Source: Peptostreptococcaceae bacterium VA2
Lineage (GTDB): Bacteria > Bacillota > Clostridia > Peptostreptococcales > Peptostreptococcaceae
Direction: 5' to 3'
Length of the DNA: 64,000 nucleotides
Assembly (NCBI GenBank): GCA_000686145.1
Contig: JMMB01000007.1
Span: forward strand, 1,736,001 to 1,800,000
Under the pieces are notes generated by a model. It made no database searches. It saw only the letters and a program-made list of their open reading frames with translations, and was not told where the DNA came from. Of this stretch, positions 23,708-32,463 are shown one piece after another (the stretch's first letter is position 1; the number at the start of each line of letters is the position of its first letter). The translations under genes and the position numbers were made by a program.

Positions 23708-25972
23708 ATGAATAAAATAGAAATAGATTTAAAAAATTGCTACGGTATTAATAAATTAGATTATGATTTCAAATTTTCTAATAGAAACAACGCCTTTGTA
23801 GTTTACGCACCAAATGGAACTATGAAAACTTCATTTACAAGGACTTTATTAGATTTAAAAGAAGATAGAACAAGTAAAGATAGGATTTTTCCAGAGAGAG
23901 AAACAAAAAGAGTAATAAACAAAAGTGATAATTCACAGTTAGATAAGTCTGAAATTTTTATAGTTGAGTCATATAGAGAAACTTTTGAGTCTGACAAAAT
24001 TACAAGTTTATTAGCAAGTAAAGAATTAAAAAAAGAATATGATAAAATAAATAAAAGTATAGAATCGAGTAAAGAATTACTTTTAAAATTTTTAGCTAAA
24101 ACATCAGGATTAACTGCAAAAAATGTAGAAGGTCAGTTTTCATATGACTTTACTAGCAATCATAAAAAAATTATGGAAACACTAGATAAGATATATACAG
24201 ATAATTATACAAATGACTATGAAGATTTATCGTATTTAAAATATAAGATAGTAATTAACGATACTGTAAAGAAATTTTTAGAAAACGAAGATGTAAAAAC
24301 ATTGCTTAGTGAATATATGAAAAAATATAATGAACTCATGTCAGAATCTCTTTTATTTAAAAAGGGAATATTTAATCATAGTAATGCAAGTGTTATAAGC
24401 AAACAATTACAAGCTAATGGATTCTTCAATGCTAAGTATAAGGTAATTATGGGAAATGATAACCAAACAATCAAGAGTCATAAGGAACTAAACGAATTAA
24501 TTGAAACAGCAAAAAAAGAAATATTAAAAGATGATGAATTAAAATCTAAGTTTGACAAAATTGATACACAGATAAAAAACAAAGATTTAACTGAATTAAG
24601 AAAAGTTTTAGAAATAAATCAAGAACTTATAAACGAATTATTTGATTATAACAATTTAAAGAAAAAAATATGGATTAGTTATTTAAATAGTGATGCTAAT
24701 ATAAAAAGTTCGTTTGAATCACTTGTATTATTATATAGAAGTTCTAAAGAAAAAATACAAGAAATACTAAAAAAAGCAAGAAAAGAAAAAACTGACTGGG
24801 ATAATGTTGTGAATATATTCAATAGTAGATTTAATGTTCCTTTTATAGTTGAAGTAGAAAATCAAGAAGACGTAATATTAAAGGAAAGTGCTCCTACGTT
24901 GAAATTTAAGTATAAAGATAAAGATTCTGAAAAGAACTTAGAAAAAAATCAATTAATAGATATATTAAGTCAAGGAGAGAAAAGAGCATTATATTTATTG
25001 AATATTATATTTGAAATAGAGGGTATAAAAAAACAAAATAAAAAAACACTTATAATACTTGATGATATTGCGGATTCATTTGATTATAAAAATAAATATG
25101 CGATAGTAGAATATCTTAGGGATATAAAAGAAGATAAATTATATAATATAGAAGAAAAATTATTCAATATAATAATATTAACTCATAATTTTGATTTTTA
25201 TAGAACTGTTGCAAATAGAGTTGGAGCTAAAACATTAATGACATCAAAAGATGAAAATAATATAGCTTTACTAAAAGGTGGTTATATAAAAAATATATTT
25301 AATACTTGGAAGTATGATGCTAGACAAAATGTATTTAATAATGAAAAAATTTTTATATCGGCAATTACATTTGTAAGGAATATATGTGAATATATACAAG
25401 AAGAAAATTCTGATAATTATATGTTTTTAACAAATCTGTTACATATAAAATCTAGAACAAATAAAATAACAATTGGAGAATTAGAATCTGTATATAATAA
25501 TGTATGGACAAAAGAAAAACAATTAAATCTAGATAATAAAGAAATGAAAGTTATAGATTTAATATTTAAAAATGCAGATAGTATATCTGAAAATTTAACT
25601 GAAACTGTAAATTTAGAAGATAAAATAGTAATGTCAATTGCAATAAGGTTAAAAGCAGAGCAGTATATGATAGGACGAATAAATAATAATGAATTTATTA
25701 TCGGACTAGAACAAGAGAGTGACCAAACATGGAAACTGCTGAAAGAATTTACTAAAAACTTTAAAACTGAATTAGATGTAATTAAAAAGATGGAGCAAGT
25801 TAATTTAATGACATCTGAGAATATACATATAAATTCATTTATGTACGAGCCGTTATTAGATTTATCAGACCATCATTTAAAAACACTATATAAAGAAATA
25901 AAAAAATTGTTTGTAGACTTAGAAGCTAAAGTGAATTTAATACACGACTCAGTAGCTATAACAATAGAATAA
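23708..25972 (+). CDS. AAA_13-type ATPase, possible defence protein
   Basis: A 755-residue SMC/ABC-like ATPase. The P-loop is YAPNGTMKTS at 33-42, departing from GxxGxGKS. A long coiled-coil region (about 110-340) separates it from the signature SQGEKRAL near 421, Walker B TLIILDDIADSF near 447 and the H-loop LTHNF near 492. The C-terminal 250 residues are helical and contain RNICE and ENIHINSFMYEP. AAA_13 proteins include the PrrC/RloC anticodon nucleases, but I cannot see their nuclease triad with confidence. It has its own promoter beside phage debris, which fits a cargo or defence gene. ATG 23708 is chosen over TTG 23702. Confidence 0.75.
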   Translation: MNKIEIDLKNCYGINKLDYDFKFSNRNNAFVVYAPNGTMKTSFTRTLLDLKEDRTSKDRIFPERETKRVINKSDNSQLDKSEIFIVESYRETFESDKITSLLASKELKKEYDKINKSIESSKELLLKFLAKTSGLTAKNVEGQFSYDFTSNHKKIMETLDKIYTDNYTNDYEDLSYLKYKIVINDTVKKFLENEDVKTLLSEYMKKYNELMSESLLFKKGIFNHSNASVISKQLQANGFFNAKYKVIMGNDNQTIKSHKELNELIETAKKEILKDDELKSKFDKIDTQIKNKDLTELRKVLEINQELINELFDYNNLKKKIWISYLNSDANIKSSFESLVLLYRSSKEKIQEILKKARKEKTDWDNVVNIFNSRFNVPFIVEVENQEDVILKESAPTLKFKYKDKDSEKNLEKNQLIDILSQGEKRALYLLNIIFEIEGIKKQNKKTLIILDDIADSFDYKNKYAIVEYLRDIKEDKLYNIEEKLFNIIILTHNFDFYRTVANRVGAKTLMTSKDENNIALLKGGYIKNIFNTWKYDARQNVFNNEKIFISAITFVRNICEYIQEENSDNYMFLTNLLHIKSRTNKITIGELESVYNNVWTKEKQLNLDNKEMKVIDLIFKNADSISENLTETVNLEDKIVMSIAIRLKAEQYMIGRINNNEFIIGLEQESDQTWKLLKEFTKNFKTELDVIKKMEQVNLMTSENIHINSFMYEPLLDLSDHHLKTLYKEIKKLFVDLEAKVNLIHDSVAITIE

Positions 25973-26067
25973 TAATATATATTAATTGAAATAATTAGTT
26001 TAATAATACAGATATAAAATATTAGTGCATATATTTGATAATATAAAATAAATAAAAGCATAGTTTG

Positions 26068-26106
26068 AAAAATGGATATATTATTCTTGATATATCCATT
26101 TTTTAT
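26068..26106. terminator. Bidirectional terminator between convergent genes
   Basis: AAAAATGGATATA (26068-26080) pairs with TATATCCATTTTT (26091-26103). A T-run follows on the + strand and an A-run precedes it, so it can serve both the ATPase gene and the minus-strand gene ending at 26122. Confidence 0.85.
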
Positions 26107-26121
26107 TATATAACTTAAAAA

Positions 26122-26781
26122 TCAATAGTATATAGCAAAGTGGAACTTATCATGTTCATTTCCTAAAAAGATACAGTTCATGCAGTGTCGTCTTCTACCT
26201 TTAAGCTTAACTTTTATTTCTTCATAGGAGCAATCATAGTTGTAGACTAGGTCTTTTGTATATGTAGGCTTAGATGCTCTCTGCAAGAAAGGAAAATATA
26301 CAAGTCGGCTTTCATCTACTAATGGTCTACCACCTCTAGTACCACCAAGTTGAATTAATTGGCTAAACTTATCTACACAATTAAACCAACCAATAATAAA
26401 AGCTCTTTTACCTTTATTTTTCTTTAGTTCATCTTCCAACCAGTCAAAATCATCCTGATATTCAGTCCAACTCTTACTTGCACATTTACCACCATTTCCA
26501 GCAGTCCAGTTTTTCAAGTATTTAACTTCTACCTTAAAATCCTTAGACTTTATATACAAGTCATGATTGACCTTGATTTTACCTTTTTTACCATCTCCAA
26601 CGGTGTAGTGAACATTTTTAAAGGGTGAGCCTATTTTAACACATATATCCATTTCATTATATTCATTGTCAGCAATTTCTTTAAGCTCTTCTTTAGATAA
26701 GGACTTGTACATTTCATTAAATTCATCGATTGTAAATAAACAAGTACTCAAGAAATACTTTTCTATACTAGGTTCTTCCAT
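26122..26781 (-). CDS. Putative PD-(D/E)XK nuclease-like protein
   Basis: A 219-residue protein. The start at 26781 (MEEPSIEKYF) is preferred to 26796 because GGAGGT lies just upstream of it. The segment NHDLYIKSKDFKVEVKYLKNW has the D...E-x-K arrangement of PD-(D/E)XK nucleases, followed by a helix with WLEDELKKNKGKRAFIIGWFN. Near the C-terminus KGRRRHCMNCIF may bind nucleic acid. It is encoded just downstream of the replication initiator on the same strand, so a role in element replication or recombination is plausible, though not proven. Confidence 0.6.
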   Translation of the reverse strand: MEEPSIEKYFLSTCLFTIDEFNEMYKSLSKEELKEIADNEYNEMDICVKIGSPFKNVHYTVGDGKKGKIKVNHDLYIKSKDFKVEVKYLKNWTAGNGGKCASKSWTEYQDDFDWLEDELKKNKGKRAFIIGWFNCVDKFSQLIQLGGTRGGRPLVDESRLVYFPFLQRASKPTYTKDLVYNYDCSYEEIKVKLKGRRRHCMNCIFLGNEHDKFHFAIYY

Positions 26782-26822
26782 AATAAATACCTCCATAATC
26801 TTTCAGTTTAGTTATCTATAGG

Positions 26823-27725
26823 TTAAAATTTACCTTTTTGACTTTCTTGAAGTATTCTTTCTAGCTCATCAGGACTATATTTACTGAACGATTCGTTTAT
26901 ATTATGGAATCTAGTTTTAACAGTTGGAGCTTTACTTTTAGAATTATTTTTAATAAGTGTTTTACTGCAATCTTTTTTATTATTTTTATATTCATCTATA
27001 TACACATCGTATTGAATTATAGTTGATATATTTTTCTTAACTATTTCTTTGATAGCTTTTATAAAGTATGAGTCCTTCTTAGATACATTACTGTTATTTA
27101 TAATTTCTACAAGTATCCTTTCAAATAAATCTATATCTATATTTTTATATACATCCTCTATAAGTTTCTTAACTTGATTTGTAATGGCTAGATGCTTTTC
27201 ATACATACTTACATACATACAATAAGTATTATTTAAATCAGTATTACTTATATTACCCCCATTTAGCATAGGGTGCTTTTTGGGGTGTATGGTACTTTCA
27301 CCATTACTACCTTTTTGGGGTGTATGGTTAACTTGTCCATTTTCCAACGTTTTAGATTCATTATTAGAAGAGAAGCTACCATCTGATTTTAAATTTACTA
27401 AACTTGGAGCATCAGTATCAGGTGTATCTAATAAGTCATATTCATATTCAAACTTACCTTTATTTTCACTTGAAGGTATTCTATATACTTTCAAATAACC
27501 ATTATCTTTTAACTCTTTCCATCCACCATCAAAAGCCTTTATACCTTCTTTACATTTTGATACAAGGAAATCTTTATATATTGTAAAAGTTTCTAAAGTT
27601 ACATAGCTTTGTATTAAAGAATATAAACCTTTTGCCTTTAAACTTAAATTCTCGTCTCTTAATGCAATATTACTTACTTGTGAAAAGTTAATTTTCTTAG
27701 TTCTGAATCTTCCTGATTTGTTCAT
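26823..27725 (-). CDS. Plasmid/phage replication initiator-like protein
   Basis: A 300-residue protein with an N-terminal winged-helix region of the type seen in RepA_N and phage replisome-organiser proteins: IALRDENLSLKAKGLYSLIQ, then a second helix and GGWKELKDNGYLKVYRI (about 20-85). A low-complexity linker (Asn/Ser/Gly/Pro) follows at about 105-165, then a helical C-terminal domain. The linker joining two domains is typical of such initiators. AGGAGG precedes the ATG. It lies at the edge of the element near the chromosome, with an inverted repeat in its leader. Confidence 0.7.
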   Translation of the reverse strand: MNKSGRFRTKKINFSQVSNIALRDENLSLKAKGLYSLIQSYVTLETFTIYKDFLVSKCKEGIKAFDGGWKELKDNGYLKVYRIPSSENKGKFEYEYDLLDTPDTDAPSLVNLKSDGSFSSNNESKTLENGQVNHTPQKGSNGESTIHPKKHPMLNGGNISNTDLNNTYCMYVSMYEKHLAITNQVKKLIEDVYKNIDIDLFERILVEIINNSNVSKKDSYFIKAIKEIVKKNISTIIQYDVYIDEYKNNKKDCSKTLIKNNSKSKAPTVKTRFHNINESFSKYSPDELERILQESQKGKF

Positions 27726-27750
27726 ATGTAATTCCTCCTAGTTATTACAT

Positions 27751-27888
27751 AGAAGAAACCTTAAAGCCAACACACATTTTATACTTGAATAATCTATCAA
27801 ACATTTGATATAATAATAGTACAAAGTGAATTGTTAAAGTAATTTGTGTGTGGCTCTTATCTATTGCCATTAGATAAGGGCTTCTTCT
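27751..27888. repeat. Imperfect inverted repeat around the rep leader
   Basis: The left arm 27751-27776 (starting AGAAGAAACC) matches, as reverse complement, the right arm made of 27845-27855 (TGTGTGTGGCT) and 27879-27888 (GGCTTCTTCT). The right arm is interrupted by a nested hairpin CTTATCTA/TAGATAAG. About 70 bp of AT-rich DNA lies between the arms, including TTTGATATAATAATAGT. It could be a leader attenuator or an origin-type structure. From 27889 to 28015 I see only the short hairpin AATGGCT/AGCCATT after ytaF. Confidence 0.5.
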
Positions 27889-28015
27889 ATGCATATTGTT
27901 TTAAAATTTTATTCTAACTAACTAAGAGTTTTAATTAATAACTTGTTGCCATTTTGTTGCCCAAAGTTAAATTTAAAGGGTAACTTCAATGTTAACAATG
28001 GCTTAAAATAGCCAT

Positions 28016-28639
28016 TTAAAAATATCTTATTAGGGCTAAAAATATAAGGATGGCTCCAGAGATCCATGATAAATTTATATCTACCTTTTCAATGAATCTG
28101 CTCCCTAAGTGAGAACCTAAGAGTAGTGAAAAAATACCAATAATTAATGAAAGTATAAGTACTTCTACATAACGAACATTTCCTAAGCTACTACCAAACC
28201 CAACAGCTAAACTATCTAATGAGAGAGCAATTGCTAGATAAAAAGCTTCTTTACTATTTAGCAACTTTGATTTGTCATAATCAGCTTTAGTTTCATTAGC
28301 ATAAATTTCAAGAACAAACTTAAAATCAAATAGTTTAAAAGTTAATGGAACTTGTTTATATGAAAATTTATTAATATAATTTTTAAAAAAAGATTCAAAT
28401 AACCTATAAACTCCAAGTAGTAATAGCAAATAAAAACTCATTGTAGAAGCTATATCTGAAGATAAAGTATCCTTAAATGATGACCCAAAAAATAAAGAAA
28501 TCCCTAAGACCGAAGAACAGACCCCATTTATAATAAGAGCAGAAGTAAAAGGTATTTTAATTTTATCGCTACCGTAAGCAATACTAGCTACAAAAGTATC
28601 AATGCATAGTGAAAGTACTAGAAGTAAAGATTGTAGCAC
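28016..28639 (-). CDS. ytaF: Sporulation membrane protein YtaF (MntP-like)
   Basis: A 207-residue membrane protein with six hydrophobic spans in two halves. The first half begins LLLVLSLCIDTFVASIAYGSDKIKIPF and the second LAIALSLDSLAVGFGSSLGNV; the repeated S-L-x-(I/L)-D-(T/S) motif is shared with MntP-type manganese exporters and YtaF. GTG at 28639 is the start, with GGGGGT upstream. YtaF is associated with sporulation in Bacilli and Clostridia, but its exact substrate is unknown. It is the first clearly chromosomal gene right of the prophage. Confidence 0.85.
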   Translation of the reverse strand: MLQSLLLVLSLCIDTFVASIAYGSDKIKIPFTSALIINGVCSSVLGISLFFGSSFKDTLSSDIASTMSFYLLLLLGVYRLFESFFKNYINKFSYKQVPLTFKLFDFKFVLEIYANETKADYDKSKLLNSKEAFYLAIALSLDSLAVGFGSSLGNVRYVEVLILSLIIGIFSLLLGSHLGSRFIEKVDINLSWISGAILIFLALIRYF

Positions 28640-28795
28640 GATGACACCCCCTAATTTAAATAACTAATATTATCGTATTAAAAAGATTGAATTTAGTTAC
28701 TAATATGCAAAATATATATAAACTATCACCTTATAAAACAACCTTTCATAAATAAAGATATAAGATTTTTATTTATGAAAGGGGCAATATTTAAT

Positions 28796-29269
28796 ATGAA
28801 ATTACGCAAAATAAAAAGAAATAAAGATTCTATAAATTATGAAAAATTCGATTTAGACATGACATCATTTGTTAATAGTAACAATATAAAAAGTACAACT
28901 AATTATTTAATAACAACATCAATTAATAACAAGTTTACTTATATATATGAGAAAATTAATGGTTTATGGGAGCTACAATTTAAATTCATCTGTACAGTTG
29001 GAAAACCCCAAACACCAACTATAAAAGGTGTATTTTATGTTGGTGAAAAATACCCATCTATAGGGGATGAAAACTCTTCTGTTAAATACGCAATTAACAT
29101 TACTGGTGAATATTATTATCATTCAATAATTTATGATGCAAAGGGAATTAATGTAAAGGATGATAGACTAGGAGTAGCAATAAGTCATGGCTGTATAAGA
29201 ATGGCAACAAGCAGCGCTAAATGGGTTTATGACAGTGTACCAAAAGGAAGTACCATAATTATAAATTAA
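28796..29269 (+). CDS. L,D-transpeptidase (YkuD domain)
   Basis: A 157-residue protein with the YkuD catalytic motif SHGCIRM near its C-terminus, where the Cys attacks peptidoglycan stem peptides. The upstream half contains FICTVGKPQTPTIKGVFYVG, the usual first strands of the domain. The start at 28796 is preferred to 28775 because GAAAGGGG at 28777-28784 is spaced for it. No signal peptide or membrane span is obvious, which is odd for a wall enzyme. Spore-cortex or intracellular-spore location is possible; this is inference. Confidence 0.85.
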   Translation: MKLRKIKRNKDSINYEKFDLDMTSFVNSNNIKSTTNYLITTSINNKFTYIYEKINGLWELQFKFICTVGKPQTPTIKGVFYVGEKYPSIGDENSSVKYAINITGEYYYHSIIYDAKGINVKDDRLGVAISHGCIRMATSSAKWVYDSVPKGSTIIIN

Positions 29270-29271
29270 AT

Positions 29272-29325
29272 AAAAAATAGAGAATTTATAAGTTGAATTT
29301 TACAACAATAAATTCTCTATTTTTT
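29272..29325. terminator. Terminator after the L,D-transpeptidase gene
   Basis: Arms 29272-29288 and 29309-29325 are exact reverse complements, with A-run and T-run ends, so it works in both directions. Between 29330 and 29632 there is no gene; a TATAAT at 29542-29547 is a likely -10 box for the permease and TTAAC/GTTAA at 29418-29430 is a small palindrome. Confidence 0.85.
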
Positions 29326-29632
29326 ATTTGCAGTTATATGTTTTAAATTATAATTTCTTAATATAAAAAGCAACTTTTTTAATTACATAAAAATTCAACA
29401 TATGTTAAAAAAACTTAACATTGTTAAAAACGTTTAATTTAGACTTTTTAAAATGGGATTTTATGTATAAAAAAAGCTTTTCAAATAGAAATATGACTTA
29501 TTGTGCTATTAAAAAAATTTACTTTTTAACGATAAAGTCACTATAATATGTTTAAGAATATATTTAAAAATAAAAAGATTCAAACAAATCTAAATATATT
29601 TTAAATTTAAAACCTAGAAGGGGAGTATAAGT

Positions 29633-31033
29633 ATGAAAATGGATTTTTTTAGGAAAAAGACGGTAGCAGATTTCAAAGAGACTTCTGAAAATAGCGGACT
29701 CAAAAAAAATCTAAGAGCATTTGATTTAGCTTTATTAGGAATTGGTTCTGTTGTAGGAACTGGGGTATTTGTAGCCACAGGTCAAGGCGCTATGATGGCT
29801 GGACCAGCAATTATAATATCCTTTATAATTGCAGCCGTAACTAGTGCACTATGCGCATTGACATATGCAGAATTATCAACAATGTTTCCAGTATCAGGAA
29901 GTACCTACTCTTATTCTTATGTAGCCTTTGGCGAAATTGTAGCATGGATTATAGGGTGGAACTTGATGTTAACGTATCTAGTATCAGGAGCTGCAGTTGC
30001 ATCAGGATGGTCGAGCACATTAGTAGGAATGTTCAGCTCATATGGAATTGTTTTACCAGAAGCACTCACAAAGTCATTAATTGCAGGTGGATTTATAGAT
30101 TTACCAGCAGTGTTAATAACGTGTGTAATAACTTGGCTACTTTATGTAGGTGTATCTGAAAGCGCTAAAGTAAATAATATTATTGTTGGAATAAAAGTCT
30201 TTGTTATACTTTTATTTATATTTTTAGGTCTTACTCATATAAAACCTCAAAACTATATACCGTTTTCACCATATGGCATGGGTGGAATAATGTCAGCAAC
30301 AGCAGTTATATTTTTTGCTTATATTGGATTTGATGCAGTATCAACAGCTGCAGAAGAAACTAAAAATCCTAAAAGAGATGTACCACTAGGATTATTAATT
30401 TGTTTAGTTACTGTAGTTATATTATATGTAGGAGTAGCATTAGCTCTTACAGGAATGATACCTTTTAAATCTATAGATGTAATGAATGCTATACCAAATG
30501 CATTATCACAAATAGGGATAAGTTGGGGATCTACTCTTGTAGCTACAGGTGCTGTAATAGGTATGATATCTACTTTATTAGTTACATTATACGGTCAAGT
30601 AAGAATATTCATGGCTATGTCAAGAGATGGTTTACTTCCAAAAGCATTTGCATCTATAAACCAAAAACATGGAACACCTGCAACTTGCACATTAATAACA
30701 GGAGTCGTAACATGTGTAATAGCTGGATTTTTCCCACTAACAGCAATAATTGACTTATGTAATATAGGAACATTATTTGCATTTATAGCTGTATCAGCAG
30801 GAATAATAGTATTAAGAAAAACTATGCCAGACATCGAAAGAAAATTCAGATGTCCATGGGTTCCAGTACTTCCTTTAGTAGCTATAGGATTTTGTTTATA
30901 TATAACACTTAGTGTACCTTTAATTACTTGGATTAAATTCGGAATATGGATTTTAGCAGGAGTAATAGTTTATTTCCTATATGGAGCTAAACATAGTAGA
31001 TTAAACAGAAGTTATGCTCATGCAGGAGAATAA
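29633..31033 (+). CDS. APC-family amino acid permease
   Basis: A 466-residue transporter with about 12 hydrophobic spans. The first span contains LALLGIGSVVGTGVFVATGQ, the substrate-binding GxG break of the APC family, and span 6 shows FFAYIGFDAVSTAAEETKNPKRD, which is typical of the cationic amino-acid (YfnA/CAT-like) group. The C-terminus is short and basic. GAAGGGGAG lies before the ATG at 29633. Exact substrate cannot be told from sequence. Flanking terminators show it is a single-gene unit. Confidence 0.92.
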   Translation: MKMDFFRKKTVADFKETSENSGLKKNLRAFDLALLGIGSVVGTGVFVATGQGAMMAGPAIIISFIIAAVTSALCALTYAELSTMFPVSGSTYSYSYVAFGEIVAWIIGWNLMLTYLVSGAAVASGWSSTLVGMFSSYGIVLPEALTKSLIAGGFIDLPAVLITCVITWLLYVGVSESAKVNNIIVGIKVFVILLFIFLGLTHIKPQNYIPFSPYGMGGIMSATAVIFFAYIGFDAVSTAAEETKNPKRDVPLGLLICLVTVVILYVGVALALTGMIPFKSIDVMNAIPNALSQIGISWGSTLVATGAVIGMISTLLVTLYGQVRIFMAMSRDGLLPKAFASINQKHGTPATCTLITGVVTCVIAGFFPLTAIIDLCNIGTLFAFIAVSAGIIVLRKTMPDIERKFRCPWVPVLPLVAIGFCLYITLSVPLITWIKFGIWILAGVIVYFLYGAKHSRLNRSYAHAGE

Positions 31034-31062
31034 AAAAATAAGTTTAAGAGTTAATTTAATAT

Positions 31063-31115
31063 AAAAAAGGATACAATACATAGTATACTAAATACTATGT
31101 ATTGTATCCTTTTTT
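31063..31115. terminator. 24-bp perfect terminator after the permease gene
   Basis: Arms 31063-31086 and 31092-31115 are exact reverse complements with a 5-nt loop, A-run at the start and T-run at the end. The rest of the gap to 31343 is AT-rich with no gene. Confidence 0.92.
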
Positions 31116-31343
31116 AGTAAATAGATTACTAATATTAAATCTTTGTAATCTAATTTAATGAGCTATTTTCTCTACATCGTCCCTTAATATACTTGTTACT
31201 ACCTAATAAATATAAGTAGTTTCTTATTAAATAAAAAATAATAATAAATTAATATTTGAATTCAATTGATATCTATAATAGAATTAATACGTACAAAATA
31301 AATTTAATAAAAATTAACTTTAATATATTAAGGGTGGTAAAAT

Positions 31344-31988
31344 ATGAATAAACTAAGTAAGCTTCAAAAACCTAAAATAATAGGTACTTTAGAAAAAGTA
31401 GAAGATGTTGTTAGTGAAATATATAATGAAAATTCACTGTCAAATAAAATTATAGAAAATGTAGTTATAAGTGGACTGGATGACATAAGAATTAGTTTTG
31501 ATAAGTGTATATTTAAAAACGTTACTTTTGAATATTGTGATTTAACAAAAGTAGATATGATGGATGTTGTATTTGAAAACTGTAACTTATCTAACATACC
31601 TTTTAGCAAAGGTAGTATATATAGAACAGAATTTATCAAATGTAAGATAACAGGTACTAGATTTGATGAGTGTTTAATGAAAAATGTATTATTTGATAGT
31701 TGCGTGGGAAAATATGTAAACTTAGCATATGCTAAATTTGATGGTGTAAATATAGTTGAAAGTGAGTTTTTAAGTGCGGTATTTCAAGAAGTTAAAATAA
31801 AAAAAATGACATTTGAAAATACAAATTTAAGTAATGCTATATTTTATAATAGTAAATTAAGCGGAATTGATTTTAGTACTTGCAATATAGAAGATATACA
31901 ACTTGGAATCAGTGATATATGTGGAGCAAATGTTAGTGTAGTACAGGCACTTGATTTAACTAGACTTATGAATATAAAAATTAAATAG
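31344..31988 (+). CDS. Pentapeptide-repeat protein
   Basis: A 214-residue protein whose body is a run of A(D/N)Lxx-type pentapeptides: ISFDKCIFKNVTFEYCDLTK, NCNLSNIPFSKGS, ITGTRFDECLMKNVLFDSC, LAYAKFDGVNIVESEF, ENTNLSNAIFYNSKLSG. Such chains fold as a right-handed square helix and some (Qnr, MfpA) mimic DNA and protect gyrase. There is no signal peptide, so it is cytoplasmic. GGGTGG precedes the ATG. A Qnr-like role is possible but not shown by any specific loop here. Confidence 0.85.
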   Translation: MNKLSKLQKPKIIGTLEKVEDVVSEIYNENSLSNKIIENVVISGLDDIRISFDKCIFKNVTFEYCDLTKVDMMDVVFENCNLSNIPFSKGSIYRTEFIKCKITGTRFDECLMKNVLFDSCVGKYVNLAYAKFDGVNIVESEFLSAVFQEVKIKKMTFENTNLSNAIFYNSKLSGIDFSTCNIEDIQLGISDICGANVSVVQALDLTRLMNIKIK

Positions 31989-32012
31989 TAAATAAATATA
32001 AAAATTACATAA

Positions 32013-32057
32013 AAAAGACACGAGATATAGTATTATTTTTTATATCCTGTGTCTTTT
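32013..32057. terminator. Bidirectional terminator
   Basis: Arms 32013-32029 and 32041-32057 pair with two mismatches, AAAAGACAC to GTGTCTTTT, between convergent genes ending at 31988 and 32059. Confidence 0.85.
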
Positions 32058-32058
32058 C

Positions 32059-32229
32059 TTAATAAATATCATCTTCTTCAATTTCTATTAAACCTTTAGA
32101 GTCTAAAAATTCTTCTTCATAATCTAATATAACTTCTATAGCTTCATGAGATAAATTATATCCATTCGCAATACATTTTTCATGAATATAATTTATCATT
32201 TCTTCAATAGAGATAACCGGTTGATTCAT
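32059..32229 (-). CDS. Small acidic protein
   Basis: A 56-residue protein, below usual length cut-offs. It starts at an ATG with AAAGGGTGA upstream and ends inside the terminator region. The sequence MNQPVISIEEMINYIHEKC ... LSHEAIEVILDYEEEFLDSKG ... EEDDIY resembles the small YozD-like acidic proteins of Firmicutes (a helix-hairpin with an acidic tail). It is divergent from clpB. No function is known to me. Confidence 0.75.
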   Translation of the reverse strand: MNQPVISIEEMINYIHEKCIANGYNLSHEAIEVILDYEEEFLDSKGLIEIEEDDIY

Positions 32230-32334
32230 AAGTATCACCCTTTCGTAATTCTATGTTACTACTATATTATATAACATCAATTATAAACTAAAATAGTAGT
32301 TTTATTAATAAAAAAATAGATTCTTAAAAAAGTA

Positions 32335-32402
32335 TTGACAAAAATTATTTATAGATATAATATTTAGATAACTACTTAGCACTCAGCATTAAAGAGTGCT
32401 AA
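32335..32402 (+). promoter_or_regulatory. clpB promoter with CIRCE operator
   Basis: TTGACA at 32335-32340 and TATAAT at 32356-32361 (15-bp spacing; TAATAT at 32358 would give 17) form a vegetative promoter. A perfect CIRCE element, TTAGCACTC-N9-GAGTGCTAA, lies at 32376-32402, so HrcA should repress this gene and heat should release it. Confidence 0.93.
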
Positions 32403-32463
32403 CAAAAATTATTACTTTTATTAAAACAATAATTTTATAAAGCTCATTAACGGAGGTATTAAA

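Noticed and set aside
27925-27973. C-terminus of a lost integrase (minus frame ending QQNGNKLLIKTLS)
   Set aside because: The frame is too short and no catalytic Tyr context is visible; it could be chance, so it is only mentioned as a possible element edge.
29330-29632. Riboswitch or T-box before the amino-acid permease
   Set aside because: No T-box motif, specifier stem or antiterminator could be found; only a -10 box and a short TTAAC/GTTAA palindrome are visible.
30523-30834. Frames overlapping the permease gene on both strands
   Set aside because: Composition (many Cys, Arg, Ile) and lack of start signals show they are shadows of the real gene.
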